Shown: positions 1 through 5,162 of the stretch, piece after piece
Layout: each line of letters opens with the position of its first letter
How positions within the stretch are numbered: the first letter of the stretch is position 1
Assembly (NCBI GenBank): GCA_016186625.1
Contig: JACPLG010000004.1
Coordinates: 1 to 14,993, forward strand
Direction: 5' to 3'
DNA from: Candidatus Levyibacteriota bacterium
GTDB lineage: Bacteria; Patescibacteria; Microgenomatia; Levybacterales; UBA12049
DNA: 14,993 nt
The notes under the pieces: generated by a model
What the model was told of the DNA's origin: nothing
Databases searched by the model: none
Seen by the model: the letters and a program-made list of their open reading frames with translations, nothing else
Made by a program: the position numbers and the translations under genes

Positions 1-2
1 CA

Positions 3-287
3 CCCACAGTGACCCGCATAGAAGGAATATATTCAGCAGATGGCAACTTTATCTTTGCTAAGGCTTCCTCAGGTCTTGATTCAGCACTAACTATTGAAGG
101 AAATATTATTGCTAATGCCGGTCTTTCTAACAAAAATATAGACAGAAAAAGAGACCTTGGGGAAGATCTTTACAAGCAGTGTCCCGCCGTTAAAGTAATC
201 TACAGACCTGATTTTGTCCTCAACTCTCCAGAACTGATCCGCTTCTCCAACTACATCATCCAGGAAGTCGCACCGAGGGGGAACTGA
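3..287 (+). CDS. C-terminal end of a large surface/membrane protein (5'-truncated)
   Basis: The reading frame is open from the window edge to a TGA at 285-287. The GTG at 9 is probably internal, because the frame continues upstream of it to the edge. The visible ~95 residues contain the phrases IEGNIIANAG and VIYRPDFVLNSPELI near the C-terminus. I recall this type of tail (a bactofilin-like or parallel-beta 'IEG.IIANAG' segment followed by RPDF.LN.PE) from long hypothetical membrane-associated proteins of Microgenomates genomes, but I cannot verify that here. No catalytic motif is visible. The gene ends just before an inverted repeat (299-352). Its function is unknown, and only the 3' end is present. 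Confidence 0.6.
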   Translation, partial: PTVTRIEGIYSADGNFIFAKASSGLDSALTIEGNIIANAGLSNKNIDRKRDLGEDLYKQCPAVKVIYRPDFVLNSPELIRFSNYIIQEVAPRGN

Positions 288-298
288 AATCTAACTAC

Positions 299-352
299 TA
301 ACTTCTGAGACGATAAAAGCTTAGCGCTTAGAACGAAGTGTCTTAGAAGTTA
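299..352 (+). terminator. Stem-loop after the truncated gene, possible terminator
   Basis: Inverted repeat with 13-nt arms at 299-311 and 340-352: eight perfect pairs (TAACTTCT/AGAAGTTA), one G-T, then AGAC/GTCT. It starts 12 nt after the stop codon of the upstream gene and lies just before the promoter at 355-384. No U-tract follows the right arm, so it is not a classic intrinsic terminator. It could be a processing or decay-blocking hairpin instead. Confidence 0.35.
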
Positions 353-354
353 TA

Positions 355-384
355 GTGAAACGTCTTGTTCTATTGTGATACAAT
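355..384 (+). promoter_or_regulatory. Extended -10 promoter for the structured RNA
   Basis: Extended -10 element TGA-TACAAT at 376-384 with a weak -35 GTGAAA at 355-360 (18-bp spacer). The predicted start, 7 nt past the -10, is near G391. That is exactly where the 5' strand of the long closing stem of the RNA candidate begins, which supports both calls. Confidence 0.5.
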
Positions 385-390
385 AGAACC

Positions 391-568
391 GCTCTTTGAT
401 ACTCGGGAGGATTATGATTTTTCCTCTACAATTTCATGTTCCTTGAGGTACCCCTCACCACTTGTGGTGAGTGGGGACAAGGCCAAGTGTTTGTAAGCCG
501 TGGCTTTCAGACCAGCCTTCCTGTTTGACTCAAGGGGAAAACAATAATCTATTCTCGGTATCAAAGGC
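391..568 (+). ncRNA. Structured ncRNA candidate, possibly 6S-like
   Basis: About 178 nt with no open frame, bracketed by complementary ends. CTTTGATAC (394-402) pairs perfectly with GTATCAAAG (558-566), and 404-408 pairs with 553-557 across a one-base bulge, giving a 14-bp closing stem. Inside there is a strong hairpin, CCTTG(441-445)/CAAGG(478-482) enclosing CTCACCA-CTTG-TGGTGAG (454-471), and a small AAGCC/GGCTT hairpin (494-505). An alternative pairing joins CCTTGAG (441-447) with CTCAAGG (529-535), which would give a closing stem, a bubble and an internal stem as in 6S RNA. The length also fits 6S. I do not see RNase P, tmRNA or SRP signature motifs. Confidence is moderate that this is an RNA gene and low that it is 6S. 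Confidence 0.45.
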
Positions 569-611
569 AGAAATTATCTACGAAGTTATAAGTTATAACT
601 AATCACGTTTG

Positions 612-641
612 TTGCCTCGAATCTCCTCTTTCTGGTAAAAT
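612..641 (+). promoter_or_regulatory. Promoter of the tRNA-Thr/tRNA-Tyr cluster
   Basis: -35 TTGCCT (612-617), 18-bp spacer, extended -10 TGG-TAAAAT (633-641). The predicted start near 648 falls two bases before the first base of tRNA-Thr(TGT) at 650. Confidence 0.5.
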
Positions 642-649
642 TGCATTGC

Positions 650-724
650 GCCGAAGTAACTCAGTGGTAGAGTAGCTGTTTTGTAAACAGCAAGTCGTGG
701 GTTCGAATCCCACCTTCGGCTCCA
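650..724 (+). tRNA. tRNA-Thr (TGT)
   Basis: Canonical class I cloverleaf. The acceptor stem is GCCGAAG (650-656)/CTTCGGC (714-720), with discriminator T721 and an encoded CCA at 722-724. The anticodon stem GCTGT/ACAGC holds the loop TTTGTAA, so the anticodon is TGT (Thr, ACA codons). The T-arm is GTGGG-TTCGAAT-CCCAC with the normal TTC at positions 54-56. It is the first gene of the tRNA cluster and corresponds to thrU in the conserved thrU-tyrU-glyT-thrT order. Confidence 0.95.
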
Positions 725-728
725 GCTA

Positions 729-813
729 GCTGGGTTGGCGGAGTAGTCAATCGCACGTGACTGTAGATCACGCGCCCGGAAGGGCTACGGGAGTGCAAAT
801 CTCTCACCCAGCA
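729..813 (+). tRNA. tRNA-Tyr (GTA), with unusual D- and T-loops
   Basis: Class II tRNA with a long variable arm. The acceptor is GCTGGGT (729-735)/ACCCAGC (806-812) with discriminator A813. The bases after it are CCT, so the final A of CCA must be added. The anticodon arm CGTGA-CTGTAGA-TCACG gives anticodon GTA. The variable arm is a G/C-rich hairpin. Oddities: the T-loop reads TGCAAAT, so position 55 is G rather than the usual T (pseudouridine), and the D-loop (GAGTAGTCAAT) lacks the usual GG pair. The partners of the normal G18-Psi55 contact are therefore both changed. The stems are intact, so the gene is probably functional. Confidence 0.88.
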
Positions 814-815
814 CC

Positions 816-899
816 TGTTCGACAAGCTCAAGGCAAGCAGGCCGAGATGGCTCAGTTCCGCCAAAGGCGGACAGGGTCCGAGCAAGATCATTGCTTGCC
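816..899 (+). repeat. Palindrome-rich spacer with REP-like sequence and a tRNA 5' fragment
   Basis: This stretch separates tRNA-Tyr from tRNA-Thr(GGT), where tRNA-Gly sits in many bacteria. It holds TCGACAAGCTCA (819-830, also found at 12778-12789); an outer inverted repeat GGCAAGCA (832-839)/TGCTTGCC (892-899); a tRNA-like 5' end GCCGAGATGGCTCAGT (841-856, acceptor strand plus the start of a D-arm); and, right after it, a hairpin TCCGCC-AAA-GGCGGA (857-871). I see no complete RNA or protein gene here. The best reading is a tRNA gene destroyed by insertion of a palindromic repeat. Confidence 0.5.
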
Positions 900-909
900 C
901 GCTGTAGTT

Positions 910-993
910 GCCTTGATAGTTCAGTGGCAGAACGGGCAGAACGCTTTCTTGGTAAGAAAGAGGTCGTGAGTCCGATTCTCACTCAAGGCTCCA
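910..993 (+). tRNA. tRNA-Thr (GGT) with a 9-bp tandem duplication in the D-arm
   Basis: The acceptor is GCCTTGA (910-916)/TCAAGGC (983-989), with discriminator T990 and encoded CCA (991-993). The anticodon arm CTTTC-TTGGTAA-GAAAG gives GGT (Thr, ACC/ACT codons). The D-arm region contains the 9-mer GGCAGAACG twice in tandem. A normal D-arm would need it once, so the gene is 81 nt without CCA instead of ~72. The D-stem GTTC can pair with either GAAC copy, the second giving a 16-nt D-loop. The T-loop is TCCGATT, with C at position 55. It corresponds to thrT in the conserved cluster. It could be a functional variant, a decaying gene or a sequencing/assembly error. Confidence 0.8.
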
Positions 994-1002
994 AAAGGCA
1001 AC

Positions 1003-1050
1003 GTTGGCGGGGTAATGAATTGAGTATGGGTTCGATTCCCATTGTCGGCT
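1003..1050 (+). pseudogene. tRNA remnant lacking the anticodon arm
   Basis: A good tRNA 3' half, with T-arm ATGGG-TTCGATT-CCCAT (1026-1042) followed by acceptor strand TGTCGGC and discriminator T (1043-1050), is joined to a D-arm-like 5' segment, GTTGGCGGGGTAATGAATTG (1003-1022), similar to the D-arm of tRNA-Tyr upstream. There is no room for an anticodon arm, and the 5' acceptor does not pair with the 3' strand. The 3' strand TGTCGGC would pair 6 of 7 with the orphan acceptor GCCGAGA at 841-847, so the two fragments may come from one tRNA gene or from related ones. Confidence 0.55.
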
Positions 1051-1073
1051 CAGTACCATTTTCTAAAGTTTTC

Positions 1074-1082
1074 TGCTAAAAT
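1074..1082 (+). promoter_or_regulatory. Extended -10 promoter of rpmG (leaderless)
   Basis: TGC-TAAAAT at 1074-1082 is an extended -10 element. The predicted start at about 1089-1091 coincides with the rpmG ATG at 1091, and there is no Shine-Dalgarno sequence, so the message is probably leaderless or nearly so. Confidence 0.45.
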
Positions 1083-1090
1083 AGCTTCTT

Positions 1091-1264
1091 ATGGCCAAAG
1101 GAGAACACAGACAAATTTTCGGACTCAAATGTAACATTTGCAAAAATGTGAACTACGTTACGGAGAAAAATAAACTAAATACAGAGGGAAAACTTCTACT
1201 TAAAAAGTACTGCAAACACTGTAGAAAAGTAACCGAGCACAAGGAAGTAGAAAAATTAAAGTAA
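1091..1264 (+). CDS. rpmG: 50S ribosomal protein L33
   Basis: Encodes 57 aa, a typical length for L33, a small protein of the large ribosomal subunit near the E-site. Two Cys pairs are visible (CNIC at residues 14-17 and CKHC at 41-44), the zinc-binding C+ type, set in the usual basic sequence (FGLKCNICKNVNY near the start and KKYCKHCRKVTEHKE near the end). The ATG follows an extended -10 element by only 8 nt, so the start is well fixed. It sits after the tRNA-Thr genes and before tRNA-Trp and secE, the neighbourhood of rpmG in many bacteria. tufB, which lies here in Proteobacteria, is absent. Confidence 0.95.
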   Translation: MAKGEHRQIFGLKCNICKNVNYVTEKNKLNTEGKLLLKKYCKHCRKVTEHKEVEKLK

Positions 1265-1279
1265 AGAAATCCCCAAAAG

Positions 1280-1312
1280 AAAATGTAAAAAAGTCTAATA
1301 CTTGGTAGTATT
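1280..1312. repeat. 33-bp direct repeat, copy 1 (3' end of the TrpR-like gene)
   Basis: Matches 1885-1917 over 33 nt with one mismatch (C1295 versus A1900). It contains the perfect palindrome AATACT-TGGT-AGTATT (1297-1312). The repeat encodes the last codons and the TAG stop of the minus-strand TrpR-like gene, so the gene is enclosed by the two copies. Confidence 0.85.
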
Positions 1313-1867
1313 GAACTTTTTCTTCGATTTATATTCTGTTGCTAGAAGCGGTTTTAGTCTTTCAAAGACTTCTGATTTTTCATCAAATTGCTCAAGAATT
1401 CTTCTCATCCTTTCCTTTTGTTGTTTCTTTGCATTCTTGACAAATTCCTCTAAAATAATTTCTGGCCAAAAGTACGTAGGATATCTGCGCTTAATCTGTT
1501 TCCATGAGATTGGCTTATCCAACTCTTCCACAAATGATTGCTTTTCCGTCTTCTCTACCTTTACTCTACTTACCACCAAACGATATCCTTGCCCTGATGT
1601 TGCCAGCCATTGACTGACACGCGCAACTGTTCCATGACTAACCTTTAATAATTTTTGAATGTCTTCATATTTAAGTCCTTTTATAAGGAGCCGGGCAATT
1701 TCTATTCTTTTTGCAAGCATTTCAGCTTCTTGTCTTGAGAGTAGGTCTTTTAAAAAATGGGCTGCCTCCTCTGCAGTCTTTAATTCAACAAGTGCTTTAC
1801 AAAAACCAACAAGCAATGCTTCTTGTTCTGCAGGAGAAAGCTTGGAGAATCTTGAGAATTTGGCCAT
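1295..1867 (-). CDS. TrpR/YerC-like DNA-binding regulator with C-terminal extension
   Basis: 190 aa. Residues ~16-92 resemble the TrpR superfamily (YerC/YecD group). A helix with LSRQEAEMLAKRIEIARLL is followed by a helix-turn-helix, LKYEDIQKLLKVSHGTVARVSQWL, with the typical VS.GTV.R recognition helix. YerC/TrpR proteins are usually ~100 aa. Here a ~95-residue basic extension follows (K/R-rich, predicted helical), of unknown role. The start ATG at 1867 lies 6-7 nt after a possible extended -10 (TGG-TAATAT on the minus strand, 1874-1882), which suggests a leaderless message. A palindrome-bearing repeat lies just upstream (1885-1917) and again over the stop codon, suggesting autoregulation or an insertion unit. 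tRNA-Trp lies right behind the promoter on the other strand, but no Trp operon is in view. Its ligand, if any, is unknown. Confidence 0.75.
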   Translation of the reverse strand: MAKFSRFSKLSPAEQEALLVGFCKALVELKTAEEAAHFLKDLLSRQEAEMLAKRIEIARLLIKGLKYEDIQKLLKVSHGTVARVSQWLATSGQGYRLVVSRVKVEKTEKQSFVEELDKPISWKQIKRRYPTYFWPEIILEEFVKNAKKQQKERMRRILEQFDEKSEVFERLKPLLATEYKSKKKFNTTKY

Positions 1868-1884
1868 AAAATTATATTACCAAA

Positions 1885-1917
1885 AAAATGTAAAAAAGTA
1901 TAATACTTGGTAGTATT
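1885..1917. promoter_or_regulatory. 33-bp direct repeat, copy 2: candidate operator upstream of the TrpR-like gene
   Basis: Second copy of the repeat, immediately upstream of the TrpR-like promoter. It holds two overlapping palindromes, AAGTAT-A-ATACTT (1897-1909) and AATACT-TGGT-AGTATT (1902-1917), and another AGTATT-like half-site follows at 1919-1925. Clustered AGTAT half-sites in front of a helix-turn-helix gene are what an autoregulatory operator would look like. Confidence 0.5.
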
Positions 1918-1939
1918 AGAGTATTTTAGGCATCAGGAC

Positions 1940-1968
1940 TTTATACTTGAACCAAAATACGCTATACT
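1940..1968 (+). promoter_or_regulatory. Promoter of tRNA-Trp
   Basis: -10 TATACT (1963-1968), 17-bp spacer, weak -35 TTTATA (1940-1945). The predicted start near 1975 is just before the tRNA at 1978. Confidence 0.45.
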
Positions 1969-1977
1969 TGCACACAT

Positions 1978-2048
1978 AGGGTTGTGGTGAAATGGTATCA
2001 CGGCAGTCTCCAAAACTGCTTTTCTCAGTTCGAATCTGAGCAACCCTG
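1978..2048 (+). tRNA. tRNA-Trp (CCA)
   Basis: The acceptor is AGGGTTG (1978-1984)/CAACCCT (2041-2047), with discriminator G2048. The D-arm GTGA-AATGGTA-TCAC has the usual GG. The anticodon arm GCAGT-CTCCAAA-ACTGC gives CCA (Trp). The T-arm CTCAG-TTCGAAT-CTGAG is normal. The 3' CCA is not fully encoded (CAA follows). tRNA-Trp commonly sits just before secE-nusG in bacteria. Here ~5 kb of metabolic genes intervene. Confidence 0.95.
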
Positions 2049-2056
2049 CAATCAAA

Positions 2057-2121
2057 AATTTGCAAGAACTTCTGGGACAAAACCTCTATTGGGGGTTCTA
2101 TTCCCTCCTGGCCTGCAAATT
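2057..2121 (+). repeat. Inverted repeat between tRNA-Trp and the aldolase gene
   Basis: AATTTGCA (2057-2064) and TGCAAATT (2114-2121) are perfect complements, enclosing GAAC/GTTC and AACC/GGTT pairings. It could be a tRNA trailer/terminator or a leader of the aldolase message. No U-tract is seen. Confidence 0.3.
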
Positions 2122-2140
2122 GTTTATTGAGACTCAAACC

Positions 2141-3391
2141 ATGAAGGCAGATTCAGATCAAAAAAATATTGACCAGTTAATCTTTACCGCTGTCTTTTCG
2201 CAAAACGAGGAAGAAAAGAAAAAAGCCAGATCGGAAATCAGAAAACTAGCTGAGGATCAAGGCATAAAGTCTTCATCAATTTACAATTTTTATATGGCCA
2301 TAGGCGCCGGGAAAGTTCCTCCAAACTTCACTGTGCCGGCAATAAATATAAGAGCGCTCACTTATGATACGGCGAGGATAATTTTCCGCCTAATGATCAA
2401 GCGCCAAATCGGCCCGGTCATCTTTGAAATTGCTAAATCTGAGATTGAATACACAGACCAGCGGCCGGATGAATACACCTCAGCAGTTCTTGCTGCAGCT
2501 ATAAAAGAAGGATACATTGGGCCTGTTTTTCTCCAAGGTGACCATTTTCAATTCAATCAAAAAAAATATGCCGAAAATCCAGATGAAGAAATAAATAAAA
2601 TTAAAGATCTAATTAAGGAGGCAATTCTAGGGGGTTTTAAGAACACTGATATTGATGCTTCCACCTTAGTGGATTTGACAAAATCGAACTTAAACGAACA
2701 GCAGGAAGAGAATTATAAAGTCACTTCCCTTCTAACTTCTTATATAAGGTCTCTCGAACAGGGTACGACTATATCAATTGGCGGAGAAATAGGCCATATT
2801 GGAGGGAAAAATAGCAACAGCCAGGAACTCGAGGCTTTCATGGAGGGCTATCTAAGAACAATCGGCAATATAAAAGGCTTAAGTAAAATTAGTGTTCAGA
2901 CCGGCACCAGCCACGGCGGAATTCCCCTTCCAAATGGAAAAATCGCAGATGTCAAACTTGATTTTGATGTCATTGAGAAGACCGGCAAAACTGCCCGGGA
3001 AAAATATCATTTGGGAGGAGTTGTCCAGCATGGTGCTTCTACTCTACCGGCCGAACTTTTTAGTGAGTTTCCAAAGCATAAAACTCTTGAGATTCACCTG
3101 GCAACAGGATTTCAAAATATTGTATTTGATAATATTCCGGCTCCTTTGCGAGATGAAATTTACGCCTGGCTTTCGGAAAATCACCAACCGGAATGGGATG
3201 AATCGTTAACTCGCGAACAAAACATTTACAAAACCCGCAAACGTGCAATTGGGCAATTCAAAAAGAAACTTTGGGAGCTTTCCGATGAAGAAAAACAGCC
3301 CATAATTGAAAGTCTGGAAAACCAGCTGGCTTTCCTTTTTGAAAAACTAAACGTTTTTAAAACACGAGAAAACCTTCTCAAATATGTATAA
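2141..3391 (+). CDS. Class II fructose-bisphosphate aldolase family protein
   Basis: 416 aa from the ATG at 2141. The frame extends upstream to 2060, but that part lies against the tRNA and does not look conserved. Class II aldolases are metal-dependent TIM barrels that interconvert fructose-1,6-bisphosphate with DHAP and glyceraldehyde-3-phosphate. Signature segments appear in order: QGDHFQ (D134, H135; catalytic Asp and first metal His), NTDIDASTLVDL (169-180), GGEIGHIGG (E216), TGTSHGG (H248) and VVQHGAST (H277), the last matching the HGGSG loop. It is longer than E. coli Fba (~360 aa), with an N-terminal helical part and a C-terminal helical tail of ~70 residues. Its stop overlaps the FBPase start by 8 nt, indicating one operon and translational coupling. 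A tagatose-bisphosphate aldolase (GatY/KbaY) role cannot be excluded. Confidence 0.82.
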   Translation: MKADSDQKNIDQLIFTAVFSQNEEEKKKARSEIRKLAEDQGIKSSSIYNFYMAIGAGKVPPNFTVPAINIRALTYDTARIIFRLMIKRQIGPVIFEIAKSEIEYTDQRPDEYTSAVLAAAIKEGYIGPVFLQGDHFQFNQKKYAENPDEEINKIKDLIKEAILGGFKNTDIDASTLVDLTKSNLNEQQEENYKVTSLLTSYIRSLEQGTTISIGGEIGHIGGKNSNSQELEAFMEGYLRTIGNIKGLSKISVQTGTSHGGIPLPNGKIADVKLDFDVIEKTGKTAREKYHLGGVVQHGASTLPAELFSEFPKHKTLEIHLATGFQNIVFDNIPAPLRDEIYAWLSENHQPEWDESLTREQNIYKTRKRAIGQFKKKLWELSDEEKQPIIESLENQLAFLFEKLNVFKTRENLLKYV

Positions 3392-4331
3392 AAACGCCGT
3401 CACTCTTACTGATTTTCTCCTTGAGGATGAGAGAAAAAATGACAAAACGACTCTTGGACTCACCATTCTTCTTCATCAAATAGAAAATGTCACAAAAATT
3501 ATTGCCGCTCATGTAAAAGCTTCAGGGCTTGTGGACATAATCGGAGCTACGGGAAAAACCAATGTATTTGGCGATCAAGTTCAAAAGTTGGATGAATTCT
3601 CAAATAAGCTTTTGTTTGATATGCTTAAATCTACTGGCCAGGTACATGCCCTTGTCTCAGAAGAGATGGAAAAGGAAGTAATTGTTGAGAATAGCAAAGG
3701 AGACTATATTGTCTATTTTGATCCGCTTGATGGCTCTTCAAATGTAGAAAGCAACATCCCAATCGGCACTATTTTTTCGATTTATCATAAAGACGGCGGC
3801 TTACTTCAAAAAGGAAACAAGCAAATTGCCGCAGGATATGTATTGTATGGATCAAGTGTTATTTTTGTTTACACCTCAGGCAGTGGAGTAAACGGATTTA
3901 CACTGGATCCTGGAATTGGAGCATTTTTACTCTCTCATCCGGATATTAAAATACCCAAAGAAGGCAAAATTTATTCGATTAACGAAGCCTATGAGCCTAC
4001 TTTTGATAGAAAACTTCAAAACTATCTAAAAAACTTAAAAAATGGAGACTCAGTCGCCCGCTACGTTGGAACACTTGCTGCTGACGCTCATAGGACTTTT
4101 ATCAAAGGCGGCATTTTTCTTCATCCAGCTTCCTCAAAAAATCCAGAGGGCAAGCTCAGACTTATGCTTGAAGTAAATCCATTTGCATTTTTGACTTTTC
4201 AAGCAGGAGGAATTGCGCTTGGAGCAAACAATAAAAATCCACTATCGATCACTCCAAAACACATTCATGTCCGCTCCCCTTTTGTCATGGGAAGTCCCAA
4301 AAATGCAAAAGCCTACCTAAGTTTCCAGTAG
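3384..4331 (+). CDS. fbp: Class I fructose-1,6-bisphosphatase
   Basis: 315 aa, close to the ~330 aa of the family. The enzyme removes the 1-phosphate of fructose-1,6-bisphosphate to give fructose-6-phosphate, the irreversible step of gluconeogenesis. The metal/phosphate site DPLDGSSN is at residues 113-120, with the acidic SEEME segment at 92-96 and NVFGDQVQKLDEF (60-72) matching the N-terminal metal-binding region. YVGTLAADAHR (~228-238) and LMLEVNPFAFL (~256-266) match the substrate-binding and C-terminal parts. The ATG at 3384 overlaps the aldolase stop, so the two are co-translated. The pairing strongly suggests flow from triose phosphates to fructose-6-phosphate. No Shine-Dalgarno is visible, as expected for a coupled gene. 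Confidence 0.92.
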   Translation: MYKNAVTLTDFLLEDERKNDKTTLGLTILLHQIENVTKIIAAHVKASGLVDIIGATGKTNVFGDQVQKLDEFSNKLLFDMLKSTGQVHALVSEEMEKEVIVENSKGDYIVYFDPLDGSSNVESNIPIGTIFSIYHKDGGLLQKGNKQIAAGYVLYGSSVIFVYTSGSGVNGFTLDPGIGAFLLSHPDIKIPKEGKIYSINEAYEPTFDRKLQNYLKNLKNGDSVARYVGTLAADAHRTFIKGGIFLHPASSKNPEGKLRLMLEVNPFAFLTFQAGGIALGANNKNPLSITPKHIHVRSPFVMGSPKNAKAYLSFQ

Positions 4332-4333
4332 AT

Positions 4334-4361
4334 ATGGCAAATTTAAGCGCTGCTTAGCCAT
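4334..4361 (+). terminator. Stem-loop between fbp and the MBL gene
   Basis: ATGGC (4334-4338)/GCCAT (4357-4361) and, inside, TAAGC/GCTTA (4344-4356) around a 3-nt loop. It lies directly after the fbp stop and before the next promoter. No U-tract follows, so this is at best a weak terminator. Confidence 0.3.
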
Positions 4362-4374
4362 GAATAGCGGTTTC

Positions 4375-4383
4375 TGATATAAT
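4375..4383 (+). promoter_or_regulatory. Extended -10 promoter of the MBL-fold gene
   Basis: TGA-TATAAT at 4375-4383, a perfect extended -10. The predicted start near 4390 leaves a leader of about 8 nt before the ATG at 4398, with no Shine-Dalgarno site. This also argues against the TTG at 4383 as a start, since it overlaps the -10 element. Confidence 0.6.
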
Positions 4384-4397
4384 TGCACTTAAGCTAC

Positions 4398-5162
4398 ATG
4401 AAGATTACTTTTTTAGGAACAAACGGCTGGTATTCAACTCCCACGGGCGATACTCCGTGTATTTTGATTGATGCAAAAAACCATTATCTTGTACTCGATG
4501 CAGGTAACGGAATATACAAACTCGACAAATATATCAATGATGACAAATCGATCTCCATGTTTATCTCCCATTTTCATATAGACCACACCTCAGGCCTCCA
4601 CACTCTTGCTAAATTTAAGTTTGCCCAAGGAATTGATGTTTATGTAGGCTCGGGTAGAAGCAAGGATTTCAAAACTCTGGTAAATCCGCCCTTCACAGTT
4701 GGATATATTCCCCGGCCGAAAAATGTAAATCAGCTAAAAACAGAGATAAGACTCCATGAGCTCTCCGAAGCGGGTGAAAACATCCCATTCAGAGCATGGG
4801 CTATTGAGCAGCACCACGCATATATTGACCATGGTTACAGGTTTGAAATAGATGGAAAGATAATTTCCTATACTGGTGACTGTGGCGTTTCGGATGCTCT
4901 AAAAAAACTTGCTAAAGATGCTGATCTTTTAATTACTGAATGTGCATATAAAAATGCTCCTCAGAACGATAAATGGGGACATTTAGATCCTGTTCTGGCA
5001 GCAAGAACTGCCAAGGAGGCAAATGCAAAACAATTGATACTTACCCACTTTGGCGCAAACTTATTCACTGACTTAAATGATCGAAAGCTTGCTGAAAAAG
5101 AAGCTAGAAAAATTTTTCCCGCAACAATTGCAGCAACGGATGGCTTTACCTTCACCCTCTAG
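4398..5162 (+). CDS. MBL-fold metallo-hydrolase, RNase Z-like
   Basis: 254 aa from the ATG at 4398. It starts MKITFLGTNG, the classic first strand of the RNase Z/ElaC branch of metallo-beta-lactamases. Metal ligands are visible in order: HFHIDH at residues 58-63 (HxHxDH), a His in HHAYIDHG (139-146), the Asp of YTGDCG (D161) and the His of LTHFGA (H217). The WGHLDP at 193-198 may provide a further His. The layout fits RNase Z-type phosphodiesterases, whose best-known member matures tRNA 3' ends. The protein is short for bacterial RNase Z (~300 aa) and the flexible arm is not obvious, so a general MBL phosphohydrolase is equally possible. The gene is convergent with the PAP2 gene, and their ends overlap by 11 bp. 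Confidence 0.8.
   Translation: MKITFLGTNGWYSTPTGDTPCILIDAKNHYLVLDAGNGIYKLDKYINDDKSISMFISHFHIDHTSGLHTLAKFKFAQGIDVYVGSGRSKDFKTLVNPPFTVGYIPRPKNVNQLKTEIRLHELSEAGENIPFRAWAIEQHHAYIDHGYRFEIDGKIISYTGDCGVSDALKKLAKDADLLITECAYKNAPQNDKWGHLDPVLAARTAKEANAKQLILTHFGANLFTDLNDRKLAEKEARKIFPATIAATDGFTFTL

Noticed and set aside
391..568. SRP RNA, RNase P RNA or tmRNA
   Set aside because: I could not find the GGAA-type SRP loop, the RNase P core motifs or a tRNA-like end with tag frame.
661..1079. Short open frames on both strands across the tRNA cluster
   Set aside because: They overlap tRNA genes and palindromic repeats and show no protein-like conservation.
1280..1917. An insertion sequence carrying the TrpR-like gene
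   Set aside because: There is no transposase, and the flanking repeats are direct rather than terminal inverted repeats; the unit is recorded as repeat-flanked only.
1978..2121. T-box or tryptophan attenuator formed with the tRNA-Trp and the nearby TrpR-like gene
   Set aside because: No T-box consensus sequence, no run of Trp codons and no Trp biosynthesis gene in the window.
2060..2140. An N-terminal 27-residue extension of the aldolase starting upstream of 2141
   Set aside because: It lies 12 nt from the tRNA end, has no promoter and contains an inverted repeat; the ATG at 2141 is a better start.
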